A stretch of DNA of 23,515 nucleotides from CAYXNZ01 sp964553705 (GCA_964553705.1 CAZKKV010000013.1:1-23515), one strand, 5' to 3'; counted from the stretch's first letter, positions 15,288 through 23,515 are shown. Numbers and translations are program-made. Notes: generated by a model from the letters alone, not told the origin.

Positions 15288-15506
15288 ATGATTTATTTCA
15301 CAAAATACGCTGAAAAAAAATTTGAAATACTGAACAAACACAAAATCTATTTTACCCGAGAGCAGATAGAAGACGTTGTTAATGTACCCAACAGAACCAG
15401 TAAAAAATCTGCTTACCAAATATCGCATAAAGAGAATATCGGCGTGGTTCACACTAAAGAGCAAAATGCTATAAAAGTTATTACTTTTTATCCAGTCAAA
15501 CAATAG
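15288..15506 (+). CDS. DUF4258 family protein (putative toxin-like)
   Basis: The protein has 72 residues. It starts with YFTKYAEKKFE, followed by YFTREQIEDVVNVPNR and ends with IGVVHTKEQNAIKVITFYPVK. This order (F..HA..R/K..., EQIE.V...P, then a V.Y...D..I.VIT.YP ending) fits DUF4258, a small family with a RelE/BrnT-like appearance that often pairs with DUF2283 genes. The stop is TAG. Here the DUF2283 gene follows 444 bp later, with a broken gene in between. The region upstream (15157-15287) is non-coding. The assignment rests on pattern similarity, and toxicity is inference. Confidence 0.65.
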   Translation: MIYFTKYAEKKFEILNKHKIYFTREQIEDVVNVPNRTSKKSAYQISHKENIGVVHTKEQNAIKVITFYPVKQ

Positions 15507-15545
15507 GATATTAAAGACAATTAAGATTGTTATGATTATTGAGAT

Positions 15546-15908
15546 ATGAAATACCAAAATACATTTAGACAATTAATTGTCTGGCAAGAAGGGAAAATAT
15601 TAACTTTATATACTTATAAAATAACTCAAAAATTTCCACCAGAATAAAAATTCGCTATGGTGTCTCAAATGAGAAGATCGGCTTATTCATTCTTAGCGAA
15701 CATTGCCGAAGGCAATGCTAAAAAGCATTACAAAGATAGATGTAATTTTTTTAATATCGCCCAAGGATCGCTCGTTGAGCTAGATTGTTTTTCAGAAATA
15801 GCTTTTGGATTAAGATACATAAACGAGCCAGAATACCAAAAATTATTAGAATTAATAAATAAATGTGGTTATTTACTATCAAAATTTATTAATTCGCAAC
15901 TATCCTAA
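15546..15908 (+). pseudogene. Four-helix-bundle protein (23S rRNA IVP family), broken by an in-frame stop
   Basis: Starting at ATG 15546, the frame reads MKYQNTFRQLIVWQEGKILT...ITQKFPPE, then TAA at 15645-15647, then in the same frame KFAMVSQMRRSAYSFLANIAEG and on to 15908. Without the stop this would be a normal ~120-residue four-helix-bundle protein: the usual text at the break is like FPKEE..GL.SQMRRSA.SI..NIAEG. A single G-to-T change (GAA to TAA) explains it. The second part could be translated from the ATG at 15657 as an 83-residue protein lacking the first helix, but no ribosome site is seen. Members of this family are encoded as rRNA intervening sequences or as stand-alone genes of unknown function. 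Confidence 0.85.
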
Positions 15909-15950
15909 TTATCCTAAAAATCTTAAACATCTTAATTATCTTACACAAAT

Positions 15951-16163
15951 ATGGATTACGATATTGAAGCTGACATTTTAAGCTGGGAGATAGCAGGAGA
16001 TTCAATTGATCATGCGATTGAACTTGGTAATTTTATTATTCATTTATCAAAAAACAAAAAACCAGTCCTGATTGAAATATTAAACGCCTCTAAATTTAAA
16101 GGACAATTTGAAAAAATAAAAAAAATTGAAGACATAAAAAAAACCATCCCAGCAATAAATTAA
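15951..16163 (+). CDS. DUF2283 family protein (putative antitoxin-like partner)
   Basis: The protein has 70 residues. It begins MDYDIEADILSWEI and contains the ...GNFIIHLSKNKKPVLIEILNASK stretch, which matches DUF2283 (Y/D-D.EADIL....., then a D..G...G.EIL.AS pattern). Proteins of this family often lie beside DUF4258 genes, and together they may form a toxin-antitoxin pair. That is inference. In this window the two are separated by a decayed four-helix-bundle gene. The porB gene starts 21 bp after its stop. Confidence 0.7.
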   Translation: MDYDIEADILSWEIAGDSIDHAIELGNFIIHLSKNKKPVLIEILNASKFKGQFEKIKKIEDIKKTIPAIN

Positions 16164-16165
16164 AA

Positions 16166-16171
16166 TATAAT
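16166..16171 (+). promoter_or_regulatory. Possible -10 box for porB, giving a near-leaderless transcript
   Basis: A perfect TATAAT lies 13 bases before the porB ATG (16185), so a transcript from it would start only a few bases upstream of the start codon. No -35 box is evident. It could let porB be expressed apart from porGDA. The confidence is limited because AT-rich DNA yields such boxes by chance. Confidence 0.3.
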
Positions 16172-16184
16172 AACTATAAATAGC

Positions 16185-17102
16185 ATGCCAACAAATAAAA
16201 AAAATTCAACAAAAAAACCTTTATTATCACCTGGCCACCGAGCTTGCGCTGGTTGCGGACAAGTAATTGCTGCTCGAACTGTCGCTGAAGCACTTGGACC
16301 AAATGTTATTATTTCTAACGCTACTGGCTGTTTGGAGGTTGTATCAACACCATACCCTCAATCAGCATGGGGAATGCCCTGGATTCATTCTCTGTTTGAA
16401 AATGCCGCCGCTGTTGGTTCTGGTATTTTTGCCGCGTTGAAACAGCAAAAAAAAGACAAACAGGTAAAAGTCGTTGTCCAAGGAGGCGACGGCGGAACAT
16501 TTGATATCGGCTTTGGCTTAATTAGTGGTATGTGGGAACGTGGTGAAGATATTTTATACGTTTGTTATGATAACGAAGCTTATATGAATACTGGCATGCA
16601 GGCCAGCACAGCCACTCCCTGGGGCGCCAACACGACCACAACTCCGTCGGGCAAAGGCTCTGATATAAATGCTATTGGCTCACATCTTAAGAAAAAAGAT
16701 ATGATAGCTATTGCTTTGGCTCATGGCTTAAATTATGTCGCTCAAACTACAGCCGGTCATATAGTTGATATAGCAGGAAAAGTTAAAAAAGCCATAGCCA
16801 CGCCTGGTCCGTCTTATCTGCAGATATTAGTTCCTTGCATTCCTGGCTGGAAGATTGAACCTAATCAAACAATTCAAGTAGCTAAATTAGCAGCGCAAAC
16901 AGGCCATTACCCAGCTATTGAATATACCAATGGTGTTTTGACAAGAAGTCTTAAAGTCCCAAAAAATAAACCAAAAGTTGAAGAATACCTAAAGCTACAA
17001 GGACGTTTTAACCATCTTTTCAAAACTGAACAGGGGAAAAAACAAATAAAATACATCCAAGAATTAGCCGATAATAATATAGAAAAATACAACTTAAAAT
17101 AA
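16185..17102 (+). CDS. porB: Pyruvate:ferredoxin oxidoreductase, beta subunit
   Basis: The subunit has 305 residues. It carries the thiamine diphosphate and an internal [4Fe-4S] cluster. SPGHRACAGCG gives C21 and C24, ATGCLEV gives C49, and VPCIPGW gives C218, the four cluster ligands expected. The TPP/Mg motif is GGDGGTFDIG (100-109) with YDNEAYMNTGMQ (128-139). The YMNTGMQ.S..TP.GA..T stretch and the CIPGW ending point to pyruvate as the substrate. The gene is separated from porA by a 1.66-kb block with four unrelated small genes, whereas porA and porB are normally adjacent. It ends at a bidirectional terminator. Confidence 0.95.
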   Translation: MPTNKKNSTKKPLLSPGHRACAGCGQVIAARTVAEALGPNVIISNATGCLEVVSTPYPQSAWGMPWIHSLFENAAAVGSGIFAALKQQKKDKQVKVVVQGGDGGTFDIGFGLISGMWERGEDILYVCYDNEAYMNTGMQASTATPWGANTTTTPSGKGSDINAIGSHLKKKDMIAIALAHGLNYVAQTTAGHIVDIAGKVKKAIATPGPSYLQILVPCIPGWKIEPNQTIQVAKLAAQTGHYPAIEYTNGVLTRSLKVPKNKPKVEEYLKLQGRFNHLFKTEQGKKQIKYIQELADNNIEKYNLK

Positions 17103-17145
17103 TTTTTCGACTAATTATTTTACTTCTTTATAATTTTAAAATACC

Positions 17146-17183
17146 AAAAAAGGCGCCACAGTCTAAGCTGTGACGCCTTTTTT
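17146..17183. terminator. Bidirectional Rho-independent terminator between porB and rpoC
   Basis: A 16-bp stem (AAAAAAGGCGCCACAG / CTGTGACGCCTTTTTT) has a 6-base loop and one C/A mismatch. On the minus strand the mismatch becomes a G-U wobble, so it favours ending rpoC transcripts. A and T tracts flank the GC-rich core on both sides. Confidence 0.88.
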
Positions 17184-17217
17184 GTTTATATAAAAAGAAC
17201 AAATTGTAATTAATCTA

Positions 17218-20200
17218 TTATTTTTTTATCTGGAAACCAGTTCCAGCCGGAATTGGCCGACCGATTATAACATTTTCTTTCAAGCCAACTAAATGATCAA
17301 CCTTACCTGTCACAGCTGCATCAATTAATACTCTGGCAGTTTCTTGGAAGGAAGCCGACGACAAAAAGCTATCAGTAGTCAAAGAAGACTTAGTTATACC
17401 TAATAATAATAATTCCCCTTTGGCTGGTTTTTTGCCTCCCTTTTTAGCTTCAGTATTAATTTTATCAAAAACTGATTTCTCGATTATTTCACCTGACAGT
17501 AAACTAGTATCTCCTTCATCCTCTATATGAATTCTTGAAAACATTTGTCGAGCAATTGTTTCAATGTGTTTATCATTCAATGGCTGTCCTTGAGACGAAT
17601 AAACATATTGAATTTCTTTTATTATGTATTTTTGAGTTTCAAGACGACCGCGCAATTTGTATAGCTGTTGAAGATCTAGACTGCCTTCAGTAAGTTGATC
17701 GCCCACCTCGACTTTATCTCCATCTTTTACCCAAATATTAAAACTCTTTGGTACAATAAATTCTTTCACTTTTTCAGCATCAGCTACAACTTTAATAAAT
17801 TTTTCTTCTGCTTTAACTACTCCTCCTCGTTTAGCTTTTATTATTTTATCACCCATACTAAAAAGTGCCGACCCCTTACTCACTGTCTCTCCATCTTTAA
17901 CTATCGTTTTAACATCTATTTTGTCTCTTTTTTTCAAACCGGCCTCTTTCATTATTTCACTAAAAGTATATTTATCCGTTTCAGTTCCTTTGTGATGAAT
18001 CTGTAATATCTTGGCTTGAGTACTACTAACTACCATTTCACCAAATTCACCTTCAATTGTTCTTTCCGCTGTCTCGATTTGCACCTTACCAGCAACATCA
18101 GCAATAAAAGCTCGTTTTTTTGGAATACGTGCTTCAAAAATTTCTTCAACTCTCGGTAAACCTTGAGTAATATCGTCCTGACCAGCTACACCACCTGTAT
18201 GAAATGTTCTCATTGTCAATTGAGTGCCAGGCTCTCCGATTGACTGAGCTGCTATAGTACCGGCCGATACGCCAAGTTTAACTGCTTTATTGTAAGCCAA
18301 ATCGTAACCATAACATTTTGCGCAAATACCTCGACCTAACTTACAACTTAAAACTGATCTTATCTTTGCTTCTTCTATGTTTTCTTTACCTATTTTTTCA
18401 ACTATATCTTCTGTAACCAACTCGCCAGCCTTTAATAAAATTTTTCCTTTACTATTTTTTAAATCATCTACCAAATACCTACCAACAATTCTTTTAATAA
18501 TACTTGAGCCCATCTCTTCAGTCTCAGCCTTGGTAACTATTAAACCATCCTTATCTCCGCAATTATCTGTCATAACAATTACATCTTGAGCGACATCCAC
18601 TAAACGTCTAGTCAGATATCCGGCATTAGAAGTTCTCAAAGCAGTATCTGACAAACCTTTTCTTACACCATGAGTAGCAATAAAATATTCCAAAACACTA
18701 AAACCCTTTTTGAAATTACACTTAATCGGCAACTCAATAATTTCACCACTTGGAGATGTAACTAGTCCTTTCATGCCTAAAATTTGAGTTAACTGTGCCC
18801 AACTTCCTCTGGCACCTGAGTCAATCATGGAAAAAATTGATCCATTTTTAGGTAAGCCTTGACGACAAATTTCAGTCACGTTTTCTTTGGTATTTGTCCA
18901 GAGTTCAATTATTTTCCCATAACGTTCGCTGCTTGTTAACAATCCTTCTTCGTATTGATCTTTAATTTTTTCTGCCTCCTCGTCTGCTTTTTTAATCAAT
19001 ACATCTTTTTCCTTAAAATCAATTAAATCACCGATTCCCCAAGACAATCCGCTTTGAGTAATGTATTTAAAACTGTTTGTCTTTATGTCATCTAATAGTT
19101 TTACAGTTACGTCTTCACCGTACAAACGTAAACATTTTTTTATTATTTCTTTCACTTTGCCTTTGTCTACCACCTCATTTACATATCTTAATTTTTCTGG
19201 CAACACTTCATTGAAAATTACTCGGCCAACAGTTGTTGAGATTAATTCCTTACCAATCTTTATTCTCGCTAACTGTCTTAATCCTACCTTTTTCAAAAAA
19301 TAAGCTAATTTTGCCTCTGTCTCAGAGGAAAAACATTTCAATTTATCTTCATTTTCCGAATTTTCAGAAGCTTGAATACCAGTCATGTAATATGCCCCCC
19401 AAACAATATCCTGATTCGGCGCCACAACTGGATCGCCAGTAGCTGGCTTTAATAAATTATGAGTAGCCAACATTATATCTCTTGCTTCAGCTACAGCCTC
19501 TTCGGTTAAAGGCAAATGAACAGCCATTTGATCACCATCAAAATCAGCATTAAAGGCGGTACAAACTAATGGGTGAATTTGTATAGCCAATCCTTCAATC
19601 AAAATCGGACGAAAAGCCTGAATACCCAAACGATGCAAAGTTGGCGCTCGATTAAGCATAACATAAGATTTTTTCACAATTTCTTCCAATATGTCCCACA
19701 CTTCTTCTTTGCCTGATTCGATATATCTTGATGCACTGCGAACATTGTGAACAATCTCTTGTTTAATTAATTTACTTATAATAAATGGTTTAAATAGTTC
19801 CAAGGCCATTCTTTTTGGCATTCCGCATTCACCAAGTTTTAAGTTTGGATTAACCACAATAACGCTTCTACCTGAATAATCAATTCTTTTACCTAGTAAA
19901 TTTTGTCGAAATCTTCCCTGCTTGCCTTTTAATGAATCAGCCAAAGATTTTAGCATACGCTTCTGCCCAGTTGACGCGACTACTGTTTTGCCATGTCTGA
20001 TTGAATTATCAATCAAAGCATCAACTGCTTCTTGAAGCATTCTTTTTTCATTTCGACAAATTACTTCTGGTGCATTCAATTCAATTAACTGTCTTAAACG
20101 ATTATTACGATTGATTATTCTTCGATACAAATCATTCAAGTCAGACGTGGCGAATCTACCGCCATCCAATGGAACCATTGGTCTTAAATCAGGTGGTATT

Positions 20201-21153
20201 ACTGGAATAACTGCCATTACCATCCATTCCGGATTAATATCGTTTGCTCGAAGATTTTTTAATAACTTTAATCGTCTAACTAATTTTTCCTTTTTGGAAT
20301 CTATACATGAAGTCAATTCTTTTTCTAGTTTTTCAATTGTTTTGTTTAAATCAATATTTTTTAATAGATTTTTTACAGCTTCCGCTCCAATCCCAGCAGT
20401 AAAAATATGTCCATATTTTAAACTTAAATTTTGATAAGTAGTTTCTGATATAACCGACATTGGCTTTAATTCTTTTAATTCTTTCTGTGCCTGATCAAGC
20501 GCTTGATCTAGTTTTTGCAGTTTTTCATTCTTGATAGTTTCCAGAGAATCTATCCCTTGGCTAATTACTTCTTCAATATCTGTGTCGCTTTTCCCTTCGT
20601 TTTTCAATTTACCTTTTTTATTTTTTATTTCAGTTGACTGTTTAGAAAATTCCGATTCAATTGATTTTTTCTTTGATTTAAACTCTTGTTTAATTTGATC
20701 TAAAGTCGCCTGTCGTAAATCTTCATTTACTTCACTAATTATAAAACTGGCAAAATAAACAACCTTCTCTAGCGCTTGCATTGTTAAATCTAAAATTAAA
20801 CCAATCTTAGAAGAAGTGCCTCGTAAGAACCAGATGTGAGTTGCTGGCGCTTCTAGTTTTATATGACCCATTCTTTCACGTCTGACAGCGCTTCGAGTAA
20901 CTTCAACGCCACACTTATCACAAACGATGCCCTTGTAGCGTATTTTTTTATATTTGCCACAATAGCACTCCCAATCTTTTGACGGACCAAATATCTTTTC
21001 ACAGAAAAGACCTTCTTTTTCTGGTTTTTGAGTACGATAATTAATTGTTTCTGGTTTAGTAACTTCACCGTAAGACCATGATAAAATCTCTTCTGGCGAA
21101 GCTAATTTTAATTTTATCGCGTCAAAATCTGTCGTTCTTATGGGATTAAGCAT
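17218..21153 (-). CDS. rpoC: DNA-directed RNA polymerase, beta' subunit
   Basis: The protein has 1311 residues and is complete. It forms the catalytic core with RpoB. The first zinc site is C63/C65/C78/C81, and the second is C865/C937/C944/C947. The magnesium-binding active site NADFDGD is at 535-541. The bridge-helix and trigger-loop stretch (SAGTIAAQSIGEPGTQLT, then MRTFHTGGVAG) is intact, and the C-terminus ends GRPIPAGTGFQIKK. Between the clamp start and GAEAVKNLL, residues about 150-233 are a highly charged, probably coiled-coil insertion of about 75 residues that is not in the E. coli or Bacillus proteins. It is 27 bp downstream of rpoB, as in most bacteria, and a terminator follows. 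No Shine-Dalgarno sequence precedes the ATG. Confidence 0.98.
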   Translation of the reverse strand: MLNPIRTTDFDAIKLKLASPEEILSWSYGEVTKPETINYRTQKPEKEGLFCEKIFGPSKDWECYCGKYKKIRYKGIVCDKCGVEVTRSAVRRERMGHIKLEAPATHIWFLRGTSSKIGLILDLTMQALEKVVYFASFIISEVNEDLRQATLDQIKQEFKSKKKSIESEFSKQSTEIKNKKGKLKNEGKSDTDIEEVISQGIDSLETIKNEKLQKLDQALDQAQKELKELKPMSVISETTYQNLSLKYGHIFTAGIGAEAVKNLLKNIDLNKTIEKLEKELTSCIDSKKEKLVRRLKLLKNLRANDINPEWMVMAVIPVIPPDLRPMVPLDGGRFATSDLNDLYRRIINRNNRLRQLIELNAPEVICRNEKRMLQEAVDALIDNSIRHGKTVVASTGQKRMLKSLADSLKGKQGRFRQNLLGKRIDYSGRSVIVVNPNLKLGECGMPKRMALELFKPFIISKLIKQEIVHNVRSASRYIESGKEEVWDILEEIVKKSYVMLNRAPTLHRLGIQAFRPILIEGLAIQIHPLVCTAFNADFDGDQMAVHLPLTEEAVAEARDIMLATHNLLKPATGDPVVAPNQDIVWGAYYMTGIQASENSENEDKLKCFSSETEAKLAYFLKKVGLRQLARIKIGKELISTTVGRVIFNEVLPEKLRYVNEVVDKGKVKEIIKKCLRLYGEDVTVKLLDDIKTNSFKYITQSGLSWGIGDLIDFKEKDVLIKKADEEAEKIKDQYEEGLLTSSERYGKIIELWTNTKENVTEICRQGLPKNGSIFSMIDSGARGSWAQLTQILGMKGLVTSPSGEIIELPIKCNFKKGFSVLEYFIATHGVRKGLSDTALRTSNAGYLTRRLVDVAQDVIVMTDNCGDKDGLIVTKAETEEMGSSIIKRIVGRYLVDDLKNSKGKILLKAGELVTEDIVEKIGKENIEEAKIRSVLSCKLGRGICAKCYGYDLAYNKAVKLGVSAGTIAAQSIGEPGTQLTMRTFHTGGVAGQDDITQGLPRVEEIFEARIPKKRAFIADVAGKVQIETAERTIEGEFGEMVVSSTQAKILQIHHKGTETDKYTFSEIMKEAGLKKRDKIDVKTIVKDGETVSKGSALFSMGDKIIKAKRGGVVKAEEKFIKVVADAEKVKEFIVPKSFNIWVKDGDKVEVGDQLTEGSLDLQQLYKLRGRLETQKYIIKEIQYVYSSQGQPLNDKHIETIARQMFSRIHIEDEGDTSLLSGEIIEKSVFDKINTEAKKGGKKPAKGELLLLGITKSSLTTDSFLSSASFQETARVLIDAAVTGKVDHLVGLKENVIIGRPIPAGTGFQIKK

Positions 21154-21180
21154 AATATTAGTAATTTTATATTTATAATT

Positions 21181-23515
21181 TTAATTTATCTTTTTATCGT
21201 TTTTGTATTCTTCAGCAACTTCTGCTCGTTTCTCTTCCCTGTCAGAACTTTCAAAATCAACCACCTTATTATCTTTCATTAATTCAATGTTTAAACCTAA
21301 TCCTTTCAATTCCCTTAATAACACATTAAAAGATTCCGGCACATTAAGTTTTCTAATCGACTCTCCTTTGATAATTGCTTCATATGCTTTACTTCTTCCA
21401 GGAACATCATCTGATTTAATCGTCAAAATTTCTTGAAGACAATGAGCCACGCCATAAGCTTCTAACGCCCAGACTTCCATTTCACCAAATCTCTGTCCAC
21501 CAAATTGAGCTTTACCACCTAACGGCTGTTGGGTAATCAAAGAATATGGACCGATCGAACGCTGATGAATCTTATCTTCAACCATGTGATTTAACTTCAA
21601 CATATATTTCCAGCCAACTACCACTCGATTATCAAAAGATTCGCCAGTCTTCCCATTGTAGAGTACTGCTTTGCCATCTTCTGGTAAGCCGGCCTTCTTT
21701 AACTCGCCAATAATTTGTTCTTGTGTGATTCCATCTAGCGGCGGGGTAGCTACTTTGTAACCTAAAGTTTTTGCCGCCCATCCTAAATGCGTTTCTAATA
21801 ATTGTCCCAAATTCATTCTTGAAACAACGCCTAGCGGTGACAAAATTATATCAATTGGCGTGCCATCTTCTAGGTACGGCATATCTTCTACTGGCACAAT
21901 TTTTGAGGTAACACCCTTGTTTCCATGACGACCAGCCATTTTATCGCCAACCTGAATTTTTCTTAAATTAGCCACAGTAACTTGAATTGATTGGATTACT
22001 CCGGCCGACAATTTATCACCTGCTTCTCGAGAAAAAATCTTTATATCAACAACTTTACCGTGCTCACCGTGTTCCAAGCACAGAGAAGAATCTCTGACGT
22101 CTTTTGCTTTATCACCAAAAATTGCTCTCAATAATTTTTCTTCAGCTGATAATTCAGTTTCACCTTTTGGCGTAATTTTACCAACCAATATATCACCACT
22201 TGATACTTGAGCGCCGATTCTAATAATACCTCCTTCGTCTAAATCCTTTAACTTTTCCTCGCTAATATTTGGGATGTCATTAGTAACGACCTCTGCGCCC
22301 AATTTTGTATCTCGAACATCTAGAGTATAATTTTCAATATGAATAGAGGAATAAACGTCTTCTCTAACTAGACGTTCCGAAATAATAATCGCATCTTCAT
22401 AGTTGTAGCCATCCCAGGACATAAAAGCCACCAAAACGTTACGTCCCAACGCCAACTCTCCTTTATCAACCGCTGAACTGTCAGTTAAAACCTGTCCCTT
22501 TTTTATTTTATCCCCCTTATTAACAATCGGTCTTTGATTAATACAGGTTGAAGCATTAGAGCGTAAATATTTGCCCAATGTATATGTAGTTACTTTGCCT
22601 TGCTTGTTCTTTATCTCAATAACTGAACCATCAATTTTGGAAACTTCTCCTTCTTCTTTTGCTATTATTATGTGACCCGAATCTTGAGCCGCTCTTGCTT
22701 CAACACCAGTGCCAACAATCGGCGACTCAGCTGCAATTAATGGTACTGCCTGACGTTGCATATTTGTTCCCATCAAAGCTCTGATACCGTCATCATGTTC
22801 CAAGAAAGGAATCAGGGAAGTAGCAACCGAAACAATCTGATTAGCTGCTACGCCAATCAGGTCAATGTTATGTACTTCTTCGATTGAAGGATTACCATAT
22901 TTTCTAGATTCAGCTTTATCTATCAAGAAATAGCCGTCAACGTCAACCGGTGTGGTTGAAGCGGCAGAAATATATTTTTCTTCTTCAAAAGCATCAAGAT
23001 ATAATATTTCATCAGTAACAATCGGCTTAATCGGGATAGTAGTATGGCCTAATTTTTCTTTTATTTCTTTGGCTAATTTTTTATCAATCATTTTCCCAGC
23101 CGAAGCAATCAATTTACCCCTCTCGCCGTCAGTTTTTATTTCATAGATATCTTCTCTGAGAATCTTTCCTTCAGTAATGTCAGGATTATTTTCAATGTCA
23201 TGCATGACCTTACGATAAGGCGCTTCAATAAAACCATAGCTATTCAGTCTGGCATAACTGGCTAAATGACCAACTAAACCAATATTTGGACCTTCAGGAG
23301 TAGCAATTGGACAAATACGGCCATAATGAGTAGAATGCACATCACGAACATCGAACCCAGCTCTTTCACGAGTTAAACCACCAGGTCCCATCGCACTCAA
23401 GCGACGTTTATGTTCCAATTCAGCCAATGGATTAGTTTGGTCCATAAACTGAGACAACTGAGAGGACATGAAAAATTCACGAACTACGCCAATAACTGGA
23501 CGAGCATTAATTAAT
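21181..23515 (-). CDS. rpoB: DNA-directed RNA polymerase, beta subunit (3' part; runs off the window)
   Basis: About 777 C-terminal residues are visible. The frame stays open to the window edge, and the residues before the first in-window Met (LINARPVIGVVREFF) match the conserved core, so that Met is internal. The visible part corresponds to about E. coli residue 492 onward. The rifampicin-pocket segment, SSQLSQFMDQTNPLAEL, then EHKRRLSAM, is at 23389-23466. GPGGLTRERAGF, CPIATPEGPNIGL, KMAGRHGNKG and QPLGGKAQFGGQRFGEME are all present. The C-terminus is short and lysine-rich. With rpoC downstream by 27 bp, this is the standard rpoBC arrangement. Confidence 0.98.
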   Translation of the reverse strand, partial: LINARPVIGVVREFFMSSQLSQFMDQTNPLAELEHKRRLSAMGPGGLTRERAGFDVRDVHSTHYGRICPIATPEGPNIGLVGHLASYARLNSYGFIEAPYRKVMHDIENNPDITEGKILREDIYEIKTDGERGKLIASAGKMIDKKLAKEIKEKLGHTTIPIKPIVTDEILYLDAFEEEKYISAASTTPVDVDGYFLIDKAESRKYGNPSIEEVHNIDLIGVAANQIVSVATSLIPFLEHDDGIRALMGTNMQRQAVPLIAAESPIVGTGVEARAAQDSGHIIIAKEEGEVSKIDGSVIEIKNKQGKVTTYTLGKYLRSNASTCINQRPIVNKGDKIKKGQVLTDSSAVDKGELALGRNVLVAFMSWDGYNYEDAIIISERLVREDVYSSIHIENYTLDVRDTKLGAEVVTNDIPNISEEKLKDLDEGGIIRIGAQVSSGDILVGKITPKGETELSAEEKLLRAIFGDKAKDVRDSSLCLEHGEHGKVVDIKIFSREAGDKLSAGVIQSIQVTVANLRKIQVGDKMAGRHGNKGVTSKIVPVEDMPYLEDGTPIDIILSPLGVVSRMNLGQLLETHLGWAAKTLGYKVATPPLDGITQEQIIGELKKAGLPEDGKAVLYNGKTGESFDNRVVVGWKYMLKLNHMVEDKIHQRSIGPYSLITQQPLGGKAQFGGQRFGEMEVWALEAYGVAHCLQEILTIKSDDVPGRSKAYEAIIKGESIRKLNVPESFNVLLRELKGLGLNIELMKDNKVVDFESSDREEKRAEVAEEYKNDKKIN

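Noticed and set aside
15234..15572. Minus-strand reading frame opposite the DUF4258 gene
   Set aside because: It is low-complexity and hydrophobic, with no family pattern, and conflicts with the recognisable plus-strand DUF4258 gene.
23467..23469. Start codon of rpoB at ATG 23469
   Set aside because: The frame remains open upstream and encodes conserved RpoB core residues (ARPVIGVVREFF), so the Met is internal and the gene is cut by the window edge.
1..23515. Recoded UGA (Gly) genetic code as in some CPR groups
   Set aside because: No in-frame UGA occurs in rpoB, rpoC, leuS or other long genes, and xthA ends with TGA at its expected length.

Overview
The window is AT-rich bacterial chromosomal DNA. 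It most likely comes from a Candidate Phyla Radiation (Patescibacteria) genome of the Parcubacteria/Falkowbacteria kind. The points in favour are inferred from gene content: a TrbC/VirB2-like pilin of the type common in that group, secreted proteins with DxDxDG calcium-binding repeats, a paired 'GEAW...KRYFLG.PDDAF' module, a small-genome gene density, and almost no Shine-Dalgarno sequences. The long genes rpoB, rpoC and leuS contain no in-frame UGA, so the code is the standard one and not the UGA-recoded code of Gracilibacteria/Absconditabacteria. A precise lineage cannot be fixed by eye.

Layout. Positions 1-192 hold palindromic repeats. Positions 193-4260 (minus strand) form a run of four genes: a cysteine-rich lipoprotein with a glycoside-hydrolase-like domain, a membrane-anchored calcium-repeat protein, ksgA, and a small exported protein of unknown role. 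Positions 4318-5943 (plus) hold a REP-type (Y1) transposase followed closely by a secreted two-domain protein, ending at a bidirectional terminator. Positions 6003-11670 (minus) hold an MFS-like membrane protein, leuS, a CNNM/CorC-like CBS protein, an exonuclease III homologue and a 50-residue lysine-rich ORF. Positions 11741-17102 (plus) hold a membrane-anchored DsbA-like thiol oxidoreductase and then the four subunits of a pyruvate:ferredoxin oxidoreductase (gamma, delta, alpha, beta). A 1.66-kb block separates alpha from beta and contains a T4SS-type pilin, a DUF4258 gene, a broken four-helix-bundle gene and a DUF2283 gene. Positions 17218-23515 (minus) hold rpoC and the 3' part of rpoB, which runs off the window.

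How the genes fit together. The oxidoreductase would link pyruvate to acetyl-CoA and reduced ferredoxin. The DsbA-like protein could form disulfides in the cysteine-rich exported proteins encoded nearby. RpoB, RpoC, LeuRS and KsgA are core information-processing functions.

The most unusual signal is that three protein genes (ksgA, the transposase, and the oxidoreductase alpha subunit) carry short GC-rich palindromic elements in frame inside the coding sequence. One of them is clearly the same family as an intergenic repeat at the left edge of the window. This resembles the Rickettsia palindromic elements but uses different sequences. No rRNA, tRNA or CRISPR array was seen.
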